21,237 nucleotides of DNA from an uncultured Collinsella sp. (GTDB lineage: Bacteria > Actinomycetota > Coriobacteriia > Coriobacteriales > Coriobacteriaceae). The stretch spans positions 1 to 21,237 of the forward strand of contig CAKUGF010000026.1 of the NCBI GenBank assembly GCA_934654585.1, read 5' to 3'. The notes beneath the pieces were generated by a model that was given only the letters and a program-made list of their open reading frames with translations, ran no database searches and was not told where the DNA came from. Position numbers and translations under genes: made by a program. Shown here piece after piece: positions 1 through 8,130 of this stretch; position 1 is the stretch's first letter; each line of letters begins with the position of its first letter.

Positions 1-2381
1 GCGCGCTTTTTGAGATAGTCCGGCGCGTTGCCCATCGCGATGCCAACATCGACGGCATTCATCAATGTGATGTCATTGCTGGCATCACCGATGCCATACA
101 CCGTTCCGTGGTTGGGGTCGAGAGCGTCGAGTACGGACTGGATACCCTCGCGCTTGGTACATTCGCGAGGCGAAATCTCGGTCACTTCGAGCTCGAGCTC
201 GTTAAAGCAGAGCAGCGGCTCAAACGCTTGATCCTGAGCGATGCGGTTGGCAAGCGACGTGGACATTAAGATCTTGTAGGCGCTGTAATGTTGCAGCTGC
301 GTAATTGCATCGCCCACGGTGCGGGCGTATCCGGGGGCGTTGGGCGCATCGGCACCCATGCGAACGACGCCATTGAGTCCCTCAAAACGAATCACTTCGT
401 CCGATTGCTCAAGAATGGGAGCAAGGCGCTGCAACATGCCGGGCGTCATCGCCAAATCGCGGATCACGTGTCCCTCAAGTTCGACATAGCCACCCGCGAG
501 GCAGACGATGCCGGTCCAGGGCAGCTCGAGCAGCTTTGGATGGATGCAGCTCAGCGTGCGCCCTGTGCAGATAAACGCCATATTGCCCTTGGCGACAAAA
601 TCACGGATGGCTTGCGAGACCGCTTCATTGGGATAGGGGGAGAGGTCCCGCTCGTCTTCGGGAAGGTCTTGGGCGAGCCTGGGATCTTGCCAGGCGAGCG
701 TTCCGTCGATATCGAAGAAGCAGATATCGCCGCGCTTATGGGCTGCGCTGGCGGCAGGGGAGGCCGAGGTGGTGGGCACAAATCCCGGCTCGAGGCCCAT
801 GATCTGGTCAAAATGCTCTTTAACGCGGGGAACGGAGATGCCGATAATCACCTGGGCGGTCTTGCCCGTAATGATGAGGCCCTTGGCGCCCACCGCGACA
901 AACGACGCGTTATCTGCAACGATGGAAGGGTCTGCGACCTCGACGCGCAGGCGCGTGGCGCAGTTGGTTGCGCCCACGATATTGCCAACGCCACCTAAAA
1001 GCTGAATTACCCGCTCAGCGAGGACGTGATCTTGGTCGGATCGAATACTGACCTCGTCATTGGGAGATTGCTCTTTGGCAAAGCCGCTTCCCGTTAAACG
1101 ATCGATTGCCGCGCGAATGGAGGCATGATCCTCGCGGCCCGGCGTCTTAAGGTCATAGACCAAGATGAGTGTTCGAAAACTAACAAAAAAGATGAGGCTA
1201 AAGGCAAGACCGATACCGAGCGCCAAAAGGTAGGAGCCGGCATGCATTCGCATGAGTGGGATGAAGTTGAAGGCCGTCATTTCCATGAGACCGCCCGAGA
1301 AGATGCCGACGATACCGAAGAGATTCATGGTCATGGCAAGGCAGGAGGATAGGACGGCGTAGAGCAAAAAGAGTCCAGGATAGGTGAACATAAAGAGAAA
1401 CTCGAGCGGCTCGGTGACACCGCAGACCACCGAGGCGACGATGGCGGGCAAAAGGATGACCTTAAGGCCGGCGCGGCGTTCGGGTTTGGCGGTGAAATAG
1501 AATGCTGCCGCGATGGCGGGAAGGCCAAAGAGCTTGCCCCAGCCGGTGGCGGTAAAACCTGCCCAGGGCGCAAGTTCATTTAAAGGGCGCGTGCTATGGG
1601 AGAGAATGGGGAGCAGGTTGGTCCACGTGGCGTAAATACCGTCGTGAATGACCAGATTGTCGTAATAGATGGGCATATAGAGCAGGTGGTGCAGCCCCAT
1701 GGGCTCGAGTGCTCGCTCCAAAAACACAAAGATGCCCACGCCGAAGGGGCCGACGCCCGCAAGTGCGTGGCGCAGCGTTTCGGTCACAGCGTATGCGAAG
1801 GGCACGATGGCGGCCGAGATAGCGGCAAGGGCAAACACGGCAAAAAAGCTGATGAGGTAGACCAGCGAGGAACCCGAGAAGGTACCGAGCCAATCGGGAA
1901 CCTTGGCATCGTAGAAGCGGTCATGGATGGCGACGACGGTTGCCGATACCGCCAACGGGCCGATAATGCCGGTGTCGAGCGTCTTGATGCCGTCGATGAC
2001 GGTGATACCGCTGGCGGGGGTCAAAGATGATGGATACTTAAGCCCAAGGTTGTCTCCGCTCAGCTTAATGATCTCGCTCAAAAAGAAGCAATAGGCAAAA
2101 TAGGCCACGAGCGCCTCGAGGCAGCAGCGTGCCGGTTGCTTTTGGGCAAGACCGATAGGCAGCGCTACGGCAAAAAGGAGCGGGAGACGTTTAAAGACCG
2201 TCCACGAGCCGCGTTGGATGATGGTCCAGAAAACGTACCAAGGGGTTCCGTATACGGCGAGGTCACCGACGATGTCTACGGTCGTGGCGAGGGCGGAGAT
2301 GCCGACCATGAGGCCTGATATAGAAAACAACATGGCGGGCGCGAACATGGCTCCGCCAAAACGTTGGATTTTCTGCAGCAT
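1..2381 (-). CDS. PTS alpha-glucoside-type EIICB fused to a C-terminal HAD phosphatase (partial, C-terminus off the window)
   Basis: A single reading frame of 793 codons runs from the ATG at 2381 to the window edge with no stop. Residues about 1-430 are a hydrophobic EIIC resembling GlvC/MalP-type alpha-glucoside permeases (RLPLLFAVALPIGLA, ERALEPMGLHHLLY, GVTEPLEFLFMF). Residues about 450-530 are an EIIB domain of the glucose superfamily with the phosphorylated cysteine at C474 (GATNCATRLR). An Ala/Ser/Pro-rich linker follows. From about residue 552 there is a Cof-like (HAD-IIB) hydrolase: motif I DIDGT (D557, D559), motif II FICTGRT, a Lys in YKILMS, and motif IV GDASND (D766-D770). The start has a good ribosome site (GGAAGG). 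In the glucose superfamily an EIIA domain often follows EIICB; here a HAD enzyme sits in that position, so EIIA must come from elsewhere. The likely role is uptake and phosphorylation of a maltose-like sugar. Dephosphorylation of the product by the HAD domain is inference. Confidence 0.9.
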   Translation of the reverse strand, partial: MLQKIQRFGGAMFAPAMLFSISGLMVGISALATTVDIVGDLAVYGTPWYVFWTIIQRGSWTVFKRLPLLFAVALPIGLAQKQPARCCLEALVAYFAYCFFLSEIIKLSGDNLGLKYPSSLTPASGITVIDGIKTLDTGIIGPLAVSATVVAIHDRFYDAKVPDWLGTFSGSSLVYLISFFAVFALAAISAAIVPFAYAVTETLRHALAGVGPFGVGIFVFLERALEPMGLHHLLYMPIYYDNLVIHDGIYATWTNLLPILSHSTRPLNELAPWAGFTATGWGKLFGLPAIAAAFYFTAKPERRAGLKVILLPAIVASVVCGVTEPLEFLFMFTYPGLFLLYAVLSSCLAMTMNLFGIVGIFSGGLMEMTAFNFIPLMRMHAGSYLLALGIGLAFSLIFFVSFRTLILVYDLKTPGREDHASIRAAIDRLTGSGFAKEQSPNDEVSIRSDQDHVLAERVIQLLGGVGNIVGATNCATRLRVEVADPSIVADNASFVAVGAKGLIITGKTAQVIIGISVPRVKEHFDQIMGLEPGFVPTTSASPAASAAHKRGDICFFDIDGTLAWQDPRLAQDLPEDERDLSPYPNEAVSQAIRDFVAKGNMAFICTGRTLSCIHPKLLELPWTGIVCLAGGYVELEGHVIRDLAMTPGMLQRLAPILEQSDEVIRFEGLNGVVRMGADAPNAPGYARTVGDAITQLQHYSAYKILMSTSLANRIAQDQAFEPLLCFNELELEVTEISPRECTKREGIQSVLDALDPNHGTVYGIGDASNDITLMNAVDVGIAMGNAPDYLKKR

Positions 2382-2419
2382 AATATGCCTTCCGGATGCA
2401 ACATGCTGTGCGAGCAAGA

Positions 2420-2431
2420 ACGTTTAAACAA
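2420..2431. promoter_or_regulatory. Putative GntR operator before the PTS gene
   Basis: ACGTTTAAACAA is a near-palindrome sharing the core GTTTAAAC with four other sites in this window. It lies just downstream of a TACAAT -10 box on the minus strand (2444-2439), so a bound regulator would cover the transcription start of the PTS fusion gene. The assignment to the adjacent GntR protein rests on resemblance to the TreR operator type (TTGTATATACAA) and is inference. Confidence 0.6.
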
Positions 2432-2438
2432 TGAACTC

Positions 2439-2444
2439 ATTGTA
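2439..2444 (-). promoter_or_regulatory. Putative -10 box of the PTS gene promoter
   Basis: The minus strand reads TACAAT inside an 11-mer TCTACAATGAG that occurs identically in the malQ promoter. No convincing -35 hexamer is visible at 16-18 bp upstream. Confidence 0.45.
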
Positions 2445-2541
2445 GAGGACTGGCTGCTTGCCGCATTGACGGTTTTGATTCGGTCCGATTTGGGTTTCGG
2501 GGGAACCGTCGACGGTAAATAATCCGTGCTTTACCGATAAT

Positions 2542-2553
2542 CGGTTTAAACAA
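2542..2553. promoter_or_regulatory. Putative GntR operator before the GntR gene
   Basis: CGGTTTAAACAA carries the same GTTTAAAC core, 52 bp upstream of the GntR start. It overlaps a possible weak promoter (TTTAAA at 2545, TATCGT at 2567, 16-bp spacing), which would give autoregulation. The promoter boxes are tentative. Confidence 0.55.
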
Positions 2554-2605
2554 CTCCAAGAAATGCTATCGTGCCTAGCCATACATATTCATTAGAGGTG
2601 AAACA

Positions 2606-3325
2606 ATGCCAAAAGCGATATACGAAGGAATCTACCGAGAAATACGCTCGCGCATCATTAATGGGACCTATGCGTTTCAGGAGATGCTGCCAACCGAAGC
2701 TGAGTTGACCGCGGAGTTCGGATGTACTCGCAATACCGTCCGTCGCGCCTTGGGTATGCTTGCCGACGAGATGTACGTGCAACCCATTCACGGCAAGGGC
2801 GTGCGCGTCATTTGGCTCAAGGGCGAGACCGATATGCTGGGCGCGCTCGAGGAAGTCGAGTCGTTTGGCGAGTTTGCAAAGCGCAACAATGCCGTTGCAT
2901 CGACGGACGTTAAGTCTTTTGAACATCTGATTTGCACCGAGCAGCTTTCTCGTCGCCTGGGCTTTAAGGTGGGCGAGGAGCTGATTCGCGTGGTGCGTGT
3001 CCGAAGCCTCAACGGCAGTGCTCGCCAGGTGGACCACGGCTACTTTTTGGAGTCGATCGCCAAGGGCCTGACGCCCGAGGTCGCCGAGAAGTCTATCTAC
3101 GACTATCTGGAGCACAAGCGCGGTATCAAAGTGATGGCGAGCCGCCGTACGGTGAGTGTCGAGCTCGCCAACGATGAGGACTGCAGCTACTTGGACCTTG
3201 GCAAATACAACTGTGTCGCCGTCATGGAGAGCCAGTCGTACACCTCGGACGGCATCTTGTTCGAGGTCACGCATGCCCGCACGCATCCTGAGATCTTCCA
3301 CTACCGCGTCAACTCCAAGCGATAG
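2606..3325 (+). CDS. GntR-family (HutC/TreR subgroup) transcriptional regulator
   Basis: This 239-residue protein has an N-terminal winged helix-turn-helix of the GntR type (residues about 5-70: IYREIRSRIINGTY, then LPTEAELTAEFGCTRNTVRRAL and HGKGVRV). A UTRA-like ligand domain follows (about 90-235), with the typical ending FEVTHARTHPEIFHYRVNSKR. Length and layout match TreR/YvoA-type regulators, which sense phosphorylated sugars. The start has GAGGTG eight bases upstream. It is divergent from the PTS fusion gene, and TreR-like palindromes lie between them, before the ABC importer and before malQ. It is therefore the best candidate for the regulator of this alpha-glucoside module. The inducer is not evident from sequence; a sugar phosphate made by the PTS is plausible. 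Confidence 0.9.
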   Translation: MPKAIYEGIYREIRSRIINGTYAFQEMLPTEAELTAEFGCTRNTVRRALGMLADEMYVQPIHGKGVRVIWLKGETDMLGALEEVESFGEFAKRNNAVASTDVKSFEHLICTEQLSRRLGFKVGEELIRVVRVRSLNGSARQVDHGYFLESIAKGLTPEVAEKSIYDYLEHKRGIKVMASRRTVSVELANDEDCSYLDLGKYNCVAVMESQSYTSDGILFEVTHARTHPEIFHYRVNSKR

Positions 3326-3363
3326 CCGGCTAGCTCGCAGCCTGACGAGACTCATGCCCTCAA

Positions 3364-3418
3364 AGAGAAAACGCCCGGTCAAACCGACGATGCATCGGCT
3401 TGACCGGGCGTTTTCTCT
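3364..3418. terminator. Bidirectional-looking terminator after the GntR gene
   Basis: A perfect 19-bp inverted repeat (3364-3382 with 3400-3418) has a GC-rich core CGCCCGGTCAA flanked by AAAA on the left and TTTT on the right. An additional 4-bp inner stem follows one mismatch. On plus it would end the gntR transcript. Confidence 0.85.
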
Positions 3419-3436
3419 GCATTCGATAACAAATAA

Positions 3437-3448
3437 TTGTTTATACAA
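3437..3448. promoter_or_regulatory. Putative GntR operator, distal site before the ABC importer
   Basis: TTGTTTATACAA is close to the TreR-type consensus. It lies 75 bp upstream of a second such site (start to start), which would allow looping or cooperative repression of the importer operon. Confidence 0.55.
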
Positions 3449-3511
3449 AACTTGTCAAGTATCAAGTCGAAATTACCGTTCACCGAAGTTTTTCTACCGC
3501 TCTAGTAATAC

Positions 3512-3523
3512 TTGTTCAAACAA
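3512..3523. promoter_or_regulatory. Putative GntR operator, proximal site before the ABC importer
   Basis: TTGTTCAAACAA has perfect half-sites TTGTT/AACAA. A related shorter palindrome TTGTACAA follows at 3540-3547. The promoter is presumably here (TATTGT at 3538 is a possible -10), but I cannot place a good -35. Confidence 0.55.
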
Positions 3524-3557
3524 CTAGCCAAATAGCGTATTGTACAAATCAGCAAAA

Positions 3558-3608
3558 GGGGCAAAGTCCCCGAGCCAATCTCCGAAGGCGGCGGCAAAGG
3601 GTGCCGCC
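3558..3608 (+). other. Structured 5' leader of the importer mRNA
   Basis: Two small hairpins sit between the operator region and the binding-protein start: GGGG/CCCC (3558-3571) and GGCGGC/GCCGCC (3587-3592 with 3603-3608). There is no T-tract, so they look like leader or stability structures rather than terminators. Confidence 0.35.
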
Positions 3609-3631
3609 ACGGTGTGAAAGGGTGGATTGTA

Positions 3632-4948
3632 ATGAAGAACGAAATGAGCAGAAGGCAGTTCCTGGGCTTTGCTGGTTCCGCGGCTGCGGTTCTTGGTCTG
3701 GGTCTCGTGGGTTGCGGCGGTTCTGCCGGCTCCGGCTCCTCTGCTTCTGGTGACGCTGCCGAGGTCTACTTCCTCCAATTTAAGCCCGAGGTCGACAAGG
3801 AGTGGAAGGAGATCGCCAAGGCGTACAAGAAGGAGAAGGGCGTCGAGGTCAAGATTGTGACCGCCGCCTCCAACACCTACGAGGAGAAGCTCAAGTCTGA
3901 GATGTCCAAGAGCTCCGCTCCGACGCTGTTCCAGGTCAACGGCCCCACCGGCCTTAAGAACTGGAAGGACTACTGCGCCGATCTTTCCGACACCAAGCTC
4001 CGCGGTGAGCTCATCGACGACTCCCTGGCGCTGCAGTCCGACGGCAAGGATTTGGGTATCGACTGGGTTCAGGAGAGCTACGGCATCATCTACAACAAGG
4101 AGCTCCTCGAGAAGGCCGGCTACAAGGCCGAGGACATCAACTCCTTCGACAAGCTGAAGGCTTGCGCCGATGACATCCAGGCCCGCAAGGACGAGCTCGG
4201 CGTTGACGGTGCCTTCACTTCCGCCGGTATGGATGACTCCTCCAGCTGGCGCTACACCACCCACCTCGCCAACCTCCCGCTCTACTACGAGTTCGAGAAG
4301 GAGCACAACCAGGAGGACGACGAGATCAAGGGCGAGTATCTCGATAACTTTAAGCAGATCTTCGACCTGTATATCACCGACTCCACCTGCGATCCTTCGC
4401 AGCTTGCCTCCAAGACCGGTGACGACGCCACCAACGAGTTCGCAACCGGCAAGGCCGTCTTCTACCAGAACGGCTCTTGGGCCTACGCCGACCTCACCAA
4501 GGCCGGTATGACCGACGACCAGCTCGGCATGCTGCCGATCTACATCGGCGTTGACGGCGAGGAGAACCAGGGCCTGTGCTCCGGCGGCGAGAACTACTGG
4601 TGCGTGAGCTCCCAGGCTTCCGAGGATGCTCAGAAGGCCACCGAGGACTTCATGTATTGGTGCGTCACTTCTGACACCGCCACCAGCATCATCGCTGACA
4701 AGATGGGTCTGACCGCCCCGTTCAAGAGCGCTAAGGAGACCACCAACGTCTTCTCACAGCAGGCCGTTGCCATGGCCAAGGACGGCAAGAAGACCGTCGC
4801 TTGGGACTTCGTCTACATCCCCTCTGAGGAGTGGAAGAAGAACCTCAAGCAGGCTCTCATCGCTTATGCTGCCGACAACACCAAGTGGGACGGCGTCAAG
4901 AACGCCTTCGTCGATGGCTGGAAGACCGAGAAGGCTGCTTCCGAGTAA
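3632..4948 (+). CDS. ABC sugar transporter substrate-binding lipoprotein
   Basis: From the ATG at 3632 this is a 438-residue family 1 extracellular solute-binding protein (MalE/UgpB-like). The N-terminus has SRRQFLGF, a Tat-like twin-arginine motif, then a hydrophobic stretch and a lipobox LVGC with C28 as the lipidated cysteine. The mature part has typical features of sugar-binding proteins (SYGIIYNKELLEKAGY near the first hinge, GKAVFYQNGSWAYADL further on). It is the first gene of an importer operon and would capture an oligosaccharide outside the membrane. The co-regulated malQ site and the nearby glgP suggest a maltodextrin-like substrate, which is inference. An upstream in-frame GTG at 3614 would extend it by six residues; the ATG followed by the Tat motif is preferred. 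Confidence 0.92.
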   Translation: MKNEMSRRQFLGFAGSAAAVLGLGLVGCGGSAGSGSSASGDAAEVYFLQFKPEVDKEWKEIAKAYKKEKGVEVKIVTAASNTYEEKLKSEMSKSSAPTLFQVNGPTGLKNWKDYCADLSDTKLRGELIDDSLALQSDGKDLGIDWVQESYGIIYNKELLEKAGYKAEDINSFDKLKACADDIQARKDELGVDGAFTSAGMDDSSSWRYTTHLANLPLYYEFEKEHNQEDDEIKGEYLDNFKQIFDLYITDSTCDPSQLASKTGDDATNEFATGKAVFYQNGSWAYADLTKAGMTDDQLGMLPIYIGVDGEENQGLCSGGENYWCVSSQASEDAQKATEDFMYWCVTSDTATSIIADKMGLTAPFKSAKETTNVFSQQAVAMAKDGKKTVAWDFVYIPSEEWKKNLKQALIAYAADNTKWDGVKNAFVDGWKTEKAASE

Positions 4949-4979
4949 GCAGTTGCTGCCCAAGCTATCTGATTAGCGA

Positions 4980-5015
4980 CAGGGGGCGGGCAGACGTAGG
5001 TTTGCCCGCCCCCTG
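4980..5015 (+). terminator. Strong intercistronic hairpin after the binding-protein gene
   Basis: A perfect 13-bp stem (4980-4992 with 5003-5015, CAGGGGGCGGGCA) with a 10-nt loop and no T-run follows the binding-protein stop. Such hairpins commonly give partial termination or protect the upstream message, so the binding protein is made in excess over the permeases. Confidence 0.7.
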
Positions 5016-5035
5016 CATATTGAAAGGACCCTTCT

Positions 5036-5890
5036 ATGGGCAAAGCACTCAAGCGCTGGTGGCCGCTCTTTATGCTGCCCACGTGCCTGGCGTTTATGAT
5101 CGGGTTCGTGATCCCCTTTATCCAGGGCTTCTATCTCTCGTTCTGCCAGTTTATTACCATTAACAACGCGCATTTTGTCGGTATCGAGAACTACGTGCGC
5201 GCACTGTCCGATCCGCAGTTTGCCACGTCGTTCTTCTTTACCGTGGCGTTTGCCTTCCTGTCGACGGTGCTCATCAACGTGATCGCCCTTGCCATTGCGC
5301 AGGCGCTCACCCGCAAGGCGCTCAAGGGCACCAACATCTTCCGTACGATCTTCTTTATGCCTAACCTCATCGGCGGAATCGTGCTGGGTTACATTTGGCA
5401 GATTCTGATCAACTGCCTGCTCTCCAACGTGGGTGCCCAGCTCATCGCGCTTAACTCTGCTGCTGGCTTCTGGGGCCTTATCATCCTGACCCTGTGGCAG
5501 CAGGTCGGCTACATGATGATCATCTACATCGCCGGTCTGCAGTCCATTCCGTCCGATTACATCGAGGCCGCCAAGGTTGACGGTGCCACGGCATGGCAGA
5601 CGTTCTGGAAGGTTAAGATCCCCAATCTGATGCCGACGATCACCATCTGCCTGTTCCTGTCCATCACCAACGGATTTAAGCTGTTCGATCAGAACCTCGC
5701 CCTTACCGGTGGCGCCCCGGCGCACTCCACCGAGATGCTCGCCCTGAACATCTACAACACGTTCTATTCGCGTGCTGGTATCGCATGGCAGGGCATCGGT
5801 CAGGCCAAGGCAGTCATCTTCTGCATCCTGGTCGTCGCCATCTCTATGATTCAGCTTAAGGCCACGAGGTCCAAGGAGGTGCAGCAGTAA
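5036..5890 (+). CDS. ABC sugar transporter permease (MalF-like)
   Basis: This 284-residue inner-membrane protein has about six hydrophobic segments. Its EAA loop (residues about 177-196, YIEAAKVDGATAWQTFWKV) is the coupling helix that docks on the ATPase. AAAGGA lies about eight bases before the ATG. It begins 87 bp after the binding-protein stop, beyond the hairpin. Its stop overlaps the next start by one base (TAATG), so the two permeases are translationally coupled and form a heterodimeric channel. It belongs to the MalFG/UgpAE type (CUT1) of carbohydrate importers. The substrate cannot be read from this subunit. Confidence 0.93.
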   Translation: MGKALKRWWPLFMLPTCLAFMIGFVIPFIQGFYLSFCQFITINNAHFVGIENYVRALSDPQFATSFFFTVAFAFLSTVLINVIALAIAQALTRKALKGTNIFRTIFFMPNLIGGIVLGYIWQILINCLLSNVGAQLIALNSAAGFWGLIILTLWQQVGYMMIIYIAGLQSIPSDYIEAAKVDGATAWQTFWKVKIPNLMPTITICLFLSITNGFKLFDQNLALTGGAPAHSTEMLALNIYNTFYSRAGIAWQGIGQAKAVIFCILVVAISMIQLKATRSKEVQQ

Positions 5891-6729
5891 TGAAACGCGA
5901 TAAGGCTATTAACCGCGCGCTCTCGATTTTCTTTACGATCCTGTCGCTCGCATGGATCTACCCCGTGTTCATGATTGCGCTCAATTCCTTTAAGAAAGCG
6001 ACCGCAATCAGCACCACCACGGCGTTCGACCTGCTCACGCCCGAGTCGTTCAACGGCCTTGCAAACTACGTGCACGCCCTTAACGAGCAGGGCTTTGCCT
6101 CGGCATTTATGTATTCGCTCATCATCACGGTCACCTCGGTCGTGCTGATCTTGGTGTGCTGCTCCATGTGCGCTTGGTACGTGGTTCGCGTCAACAGCAA
6201 GATCTCGAACTTCTTCTATTACCTGTTCGTGTTCTCGATGGTCGTGCCCTTCCAGATGCTCATGTTCACGCTGTCCAATTTGGCGGACCGCATCGGCTTT
6301 AATACGCCGTTCAACATCTGCTTTATCTATCTGGGCTTTGGCGCGGGCCTGGCGGTCTTTATGTTCGCCGGCTTTGTAAAGAACATCCCGCTCGAGATCG
6401 AGGAGGCTGCCATGATCGACGGCTGCAACCCGGTCCAGGTGTTCTTTAAGATCGTCCTTCCCATCATGAAGCCCACCTATCTTTCGGTCGGCATCCTCGA
6501 GACCATGTGGGTCTGGAACGACTACCTGCTGCCCTACCTTACGCTCGACTCCACCAAGTACAAGACCATTCCTATTTTGATCCAGTACTTCCGCGGCGGC
6601 TATGGCCACGTCGAGCTCGGCCCCATGATGGCCTGCATCATGATGGTCGTTATCCCCATCGTCATCATGTACATCTTCTGCCAGAAGTACATCATCGACG
6701 GTGTGGTGGCAGGTGCCGTCAAGGGCTGA
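5890..6729 (+). CDS. ABC sugar transporter permease (MalG-like)
   Basis: This 279-residue inner-membrane protein has about six transmembrane segments and an EAA loop at residues about 171-190 (EEAAMIDGCNPVQVFFKIVLP), as in the MalG/UgpE family. A strong ribosome site (AAGGAGG) lies inside the end of the upstream permease gene. It pairs with the MalF-like subunit to form the importer channel. It is followed by a short gap with a GC-rich hairpin and then the ATPase gene. Confidence 0.93.
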   Translation: MKRDKAINRALSIFFTILSLAWIYPVFMIALNSFKKATAISTTTAFDLLTPESFNGLANYVHALNEQGFASAFMYSLIITVTSVVLILVCCSMCAWYVVRVNSKISNFFYYLFVFSMVVPFQMLMFTLSNLADRIGFNTPFNICFIYLGFGAGLAVFMFAGFVKNIPLEIEEAAMIDGCNPVQVFFKIVLPIMKPTYLSVGILETMWVWNDYLLPYLTLDSTKYKTIPILIQYFRGGYGHVELGPMMACIMMVVIPIVIMYIFCQKYIIDGVVAGAVKG

Positions 6730-6754
6730 TGCTGTAACTGTTTTGCAAGTTTCT

Positions 6755-6779
6755 GCGGCGCCCCTCAGCGTGGCGCCGC
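6755..6779 (+). other. Intercistronic hairpin before the ATPase gene
   Basis: The 8-bp stem GCGGCGCC/GGCGCCGC with a 9-nt loop lies between the permease and ATPase genes, without a T-run. It probably tunes the relative level of the ATPase rather than ending the transcript. Confidence 0.5.
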
Positions 6780-6797
6780 ATATCGAAAGGTAAAGAC

Positions 6798-7994
6798 ATG
6801 GCCGAGATCGTTCTCAAACATGTTCAGAAGGTGTATCCCAACAACGAGTCCAAAAAGAAGGGCTTCTTTGGCAAAAAGAAGACCGAGGAGAAGAAGCACA
6901 ACCTCAAGGTTACCGAGGACGGCGTGCTTGCAGTAGAGGACTTTAACCTCACCGTTCACGACCAGGAGTTCATCGTCCTCGTCGGCCCCTCTGGCTGCGG
7001 TAAGTCCACGACGATGCGCATGGTTGCCGGCCTGGAGGACATCACCTCGGGCGACGTGCTCATCGACGGCAAGCGCGTCAACGACGTGGCGCCCAAGGAT
7101 CGCGACATTGCCATGGTGTTCCAGAGCTACGCTCTGTACCCCAACATGACGGTGTACGAGAACATGGCATTTACGCTCGAGCTCAAGAAGGTTCCCAAGG
7201 ACGAGATCGACCGTAAGGTGCGCTCCGCTGCCGAGATCCTGGGTATTACCGAGTATCTTGACCGTAAGCCTAAGGCGCTTTCGGGCGGCCAGCGTCAGCG
7301 CGTCGCCATCGGCCGCGCCATCGTGCGTGACCCCAAGGTCTTCCTGATGGACGAGCCGCTGTCCAACCTGGATGCCAAGCTCCGTAACCAGATGCGTGCC
7401 GAGCTCATCAAGCTGCGTCACGAGATCAAGGGTACTTTCATCTACGTTACCCACGATCAGACCGAGGCCATGACTCTTGGCGACCGTATCGTGGTCATGA
7501 AGGACGGCGTCGTCCAGCAGATTGCCACGCCGCAGGAGGTTTTCAACCACCCCGCGAACATCTTCGTCGCCGGCTTTATCGGCGTGCCGCAGATGAACTT
7601 CTTCGATGCCCAGCTGGTGCGCTCGGGCAACGGCTTTACCGTCAAGACCGAGGACATGAGCGTGGCACTCGCTCCCGAGACCTGCGCTCAGCTTGCCCTT
7701 AACTGGGACGGCGGCGACGTGAAGGAGATTACGGCCGGTGTTCGTCCCGAGCAGATCCTGCTTGCCGACAAGGGCGAGGAGGGCGCGCTCCAGGGCACCG
7801 TCGAGGTGACCGAGCTCATGGGCTCGACCGAGCATGTCCACGTGACCGCTCCCGACGGCCAGTTCGTCCTGATCATCCCTGTCGTCGACCTCGAGGCCAA
7901 GGGTGCGCTCAAGGCGGGCGACCCCATCTGGTTCAAGTTCGAGAAGAACGCGACCCACCTCTTCGATAAGGTCTCTGGCAAGAACCTTATCTAG
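6798..7994 (+). CDS. ABC sugar importer ATP-binding protein (MsmK/UgpC type)
   Basis: This 398-residue ATPase has Walker A GPSGCGKST (63-71), a Q-loop in VFQSYALYP (Q109), signature LSGGQ (161-165), Walker B VFLMDEP (181-187) and the switch histidine in THDQTEA (H219). A C-terminal OB/TOBE regulatory domain (about 240-390) is typical of MsmK/UgpC/MalK proteins. It powers the two permeases above and, in this family, can sometimes serve several importers. An oddity is a lysine-rich insertion of about 25 residues (about 17-41) between the first strand (VQKVYPNNE) and the segment that normally follows directly (VLAVEDFNL). GAAAGG precedes the start. A terminator follows at 8064. Confidence 0.94.
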   Translation: MAEIVLKHVQKVYPNNESKKKGFFGKKKTEEKKHNLKVTEDGVLAVEDFNLTVHDQEFIVLVGPSGCGKSTTMRMVAGLEDITSGDVLIDGKRVNDVAPKDRDIAMVFQSYALYPNMTVYENMAFTLELKKVPKDEIDRKVRSAAEILGITEYLDRKPKALSGGQRQRVAIGRAIVRDPKVFLMDEPLSNLDAKLRNQMRAELIKLRHEIKGTFIYVTHDQTEAMTLGDRIVVMKDGVVQQIATPQEVFNHPANIFVAGFIGVPQMNFFDAQLVRSGNGFTVKTEDMSVALAPETCAQLALNWDGGDVKEITAGVRPEQILLADKGEEGALQGTVEVTELMGSTEHVHVTAPDGQFVLIIPVVDLEAKGALKAGDPIWFKFEKNATHLFDKVSGKNLI

Positions 7995-8063
7995 GCCCGG
8001 TGCAACCAGGCCCTTCCTTTGGGCGACTGCGGTATTGCCATCCTTTTGCCGCGGTCACATATG

Positions 8064-8106
8064 AGGCTCCCCTCCCGTCCACTGGGCGAGAGGGGAGCCT
8101 TTCTTT
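8064..8106 (+). terminator. Terminator of the ABC importer operon
   Basis: An 11-bp stem AGGCTCCCCTC/GAGGGGAGCCT (8064-8074 with 8090-8100) is followed by TTCTTT. A weaker hairpin (8026-8033 with 8049-8056) lies just before it. Confidence 0.85.
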
Positions 8107-8130
8107 GTGTCGGGGCTGTCTGACGGTTTG

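Noticed and set aside
1..811. Separate HAD hydrolase gene beside the PTS gene
   Set aside because: The HAD motifs are in the same frame as EIIC and EIIB with no stop between them, and no internal start with a ribosome site is seen.
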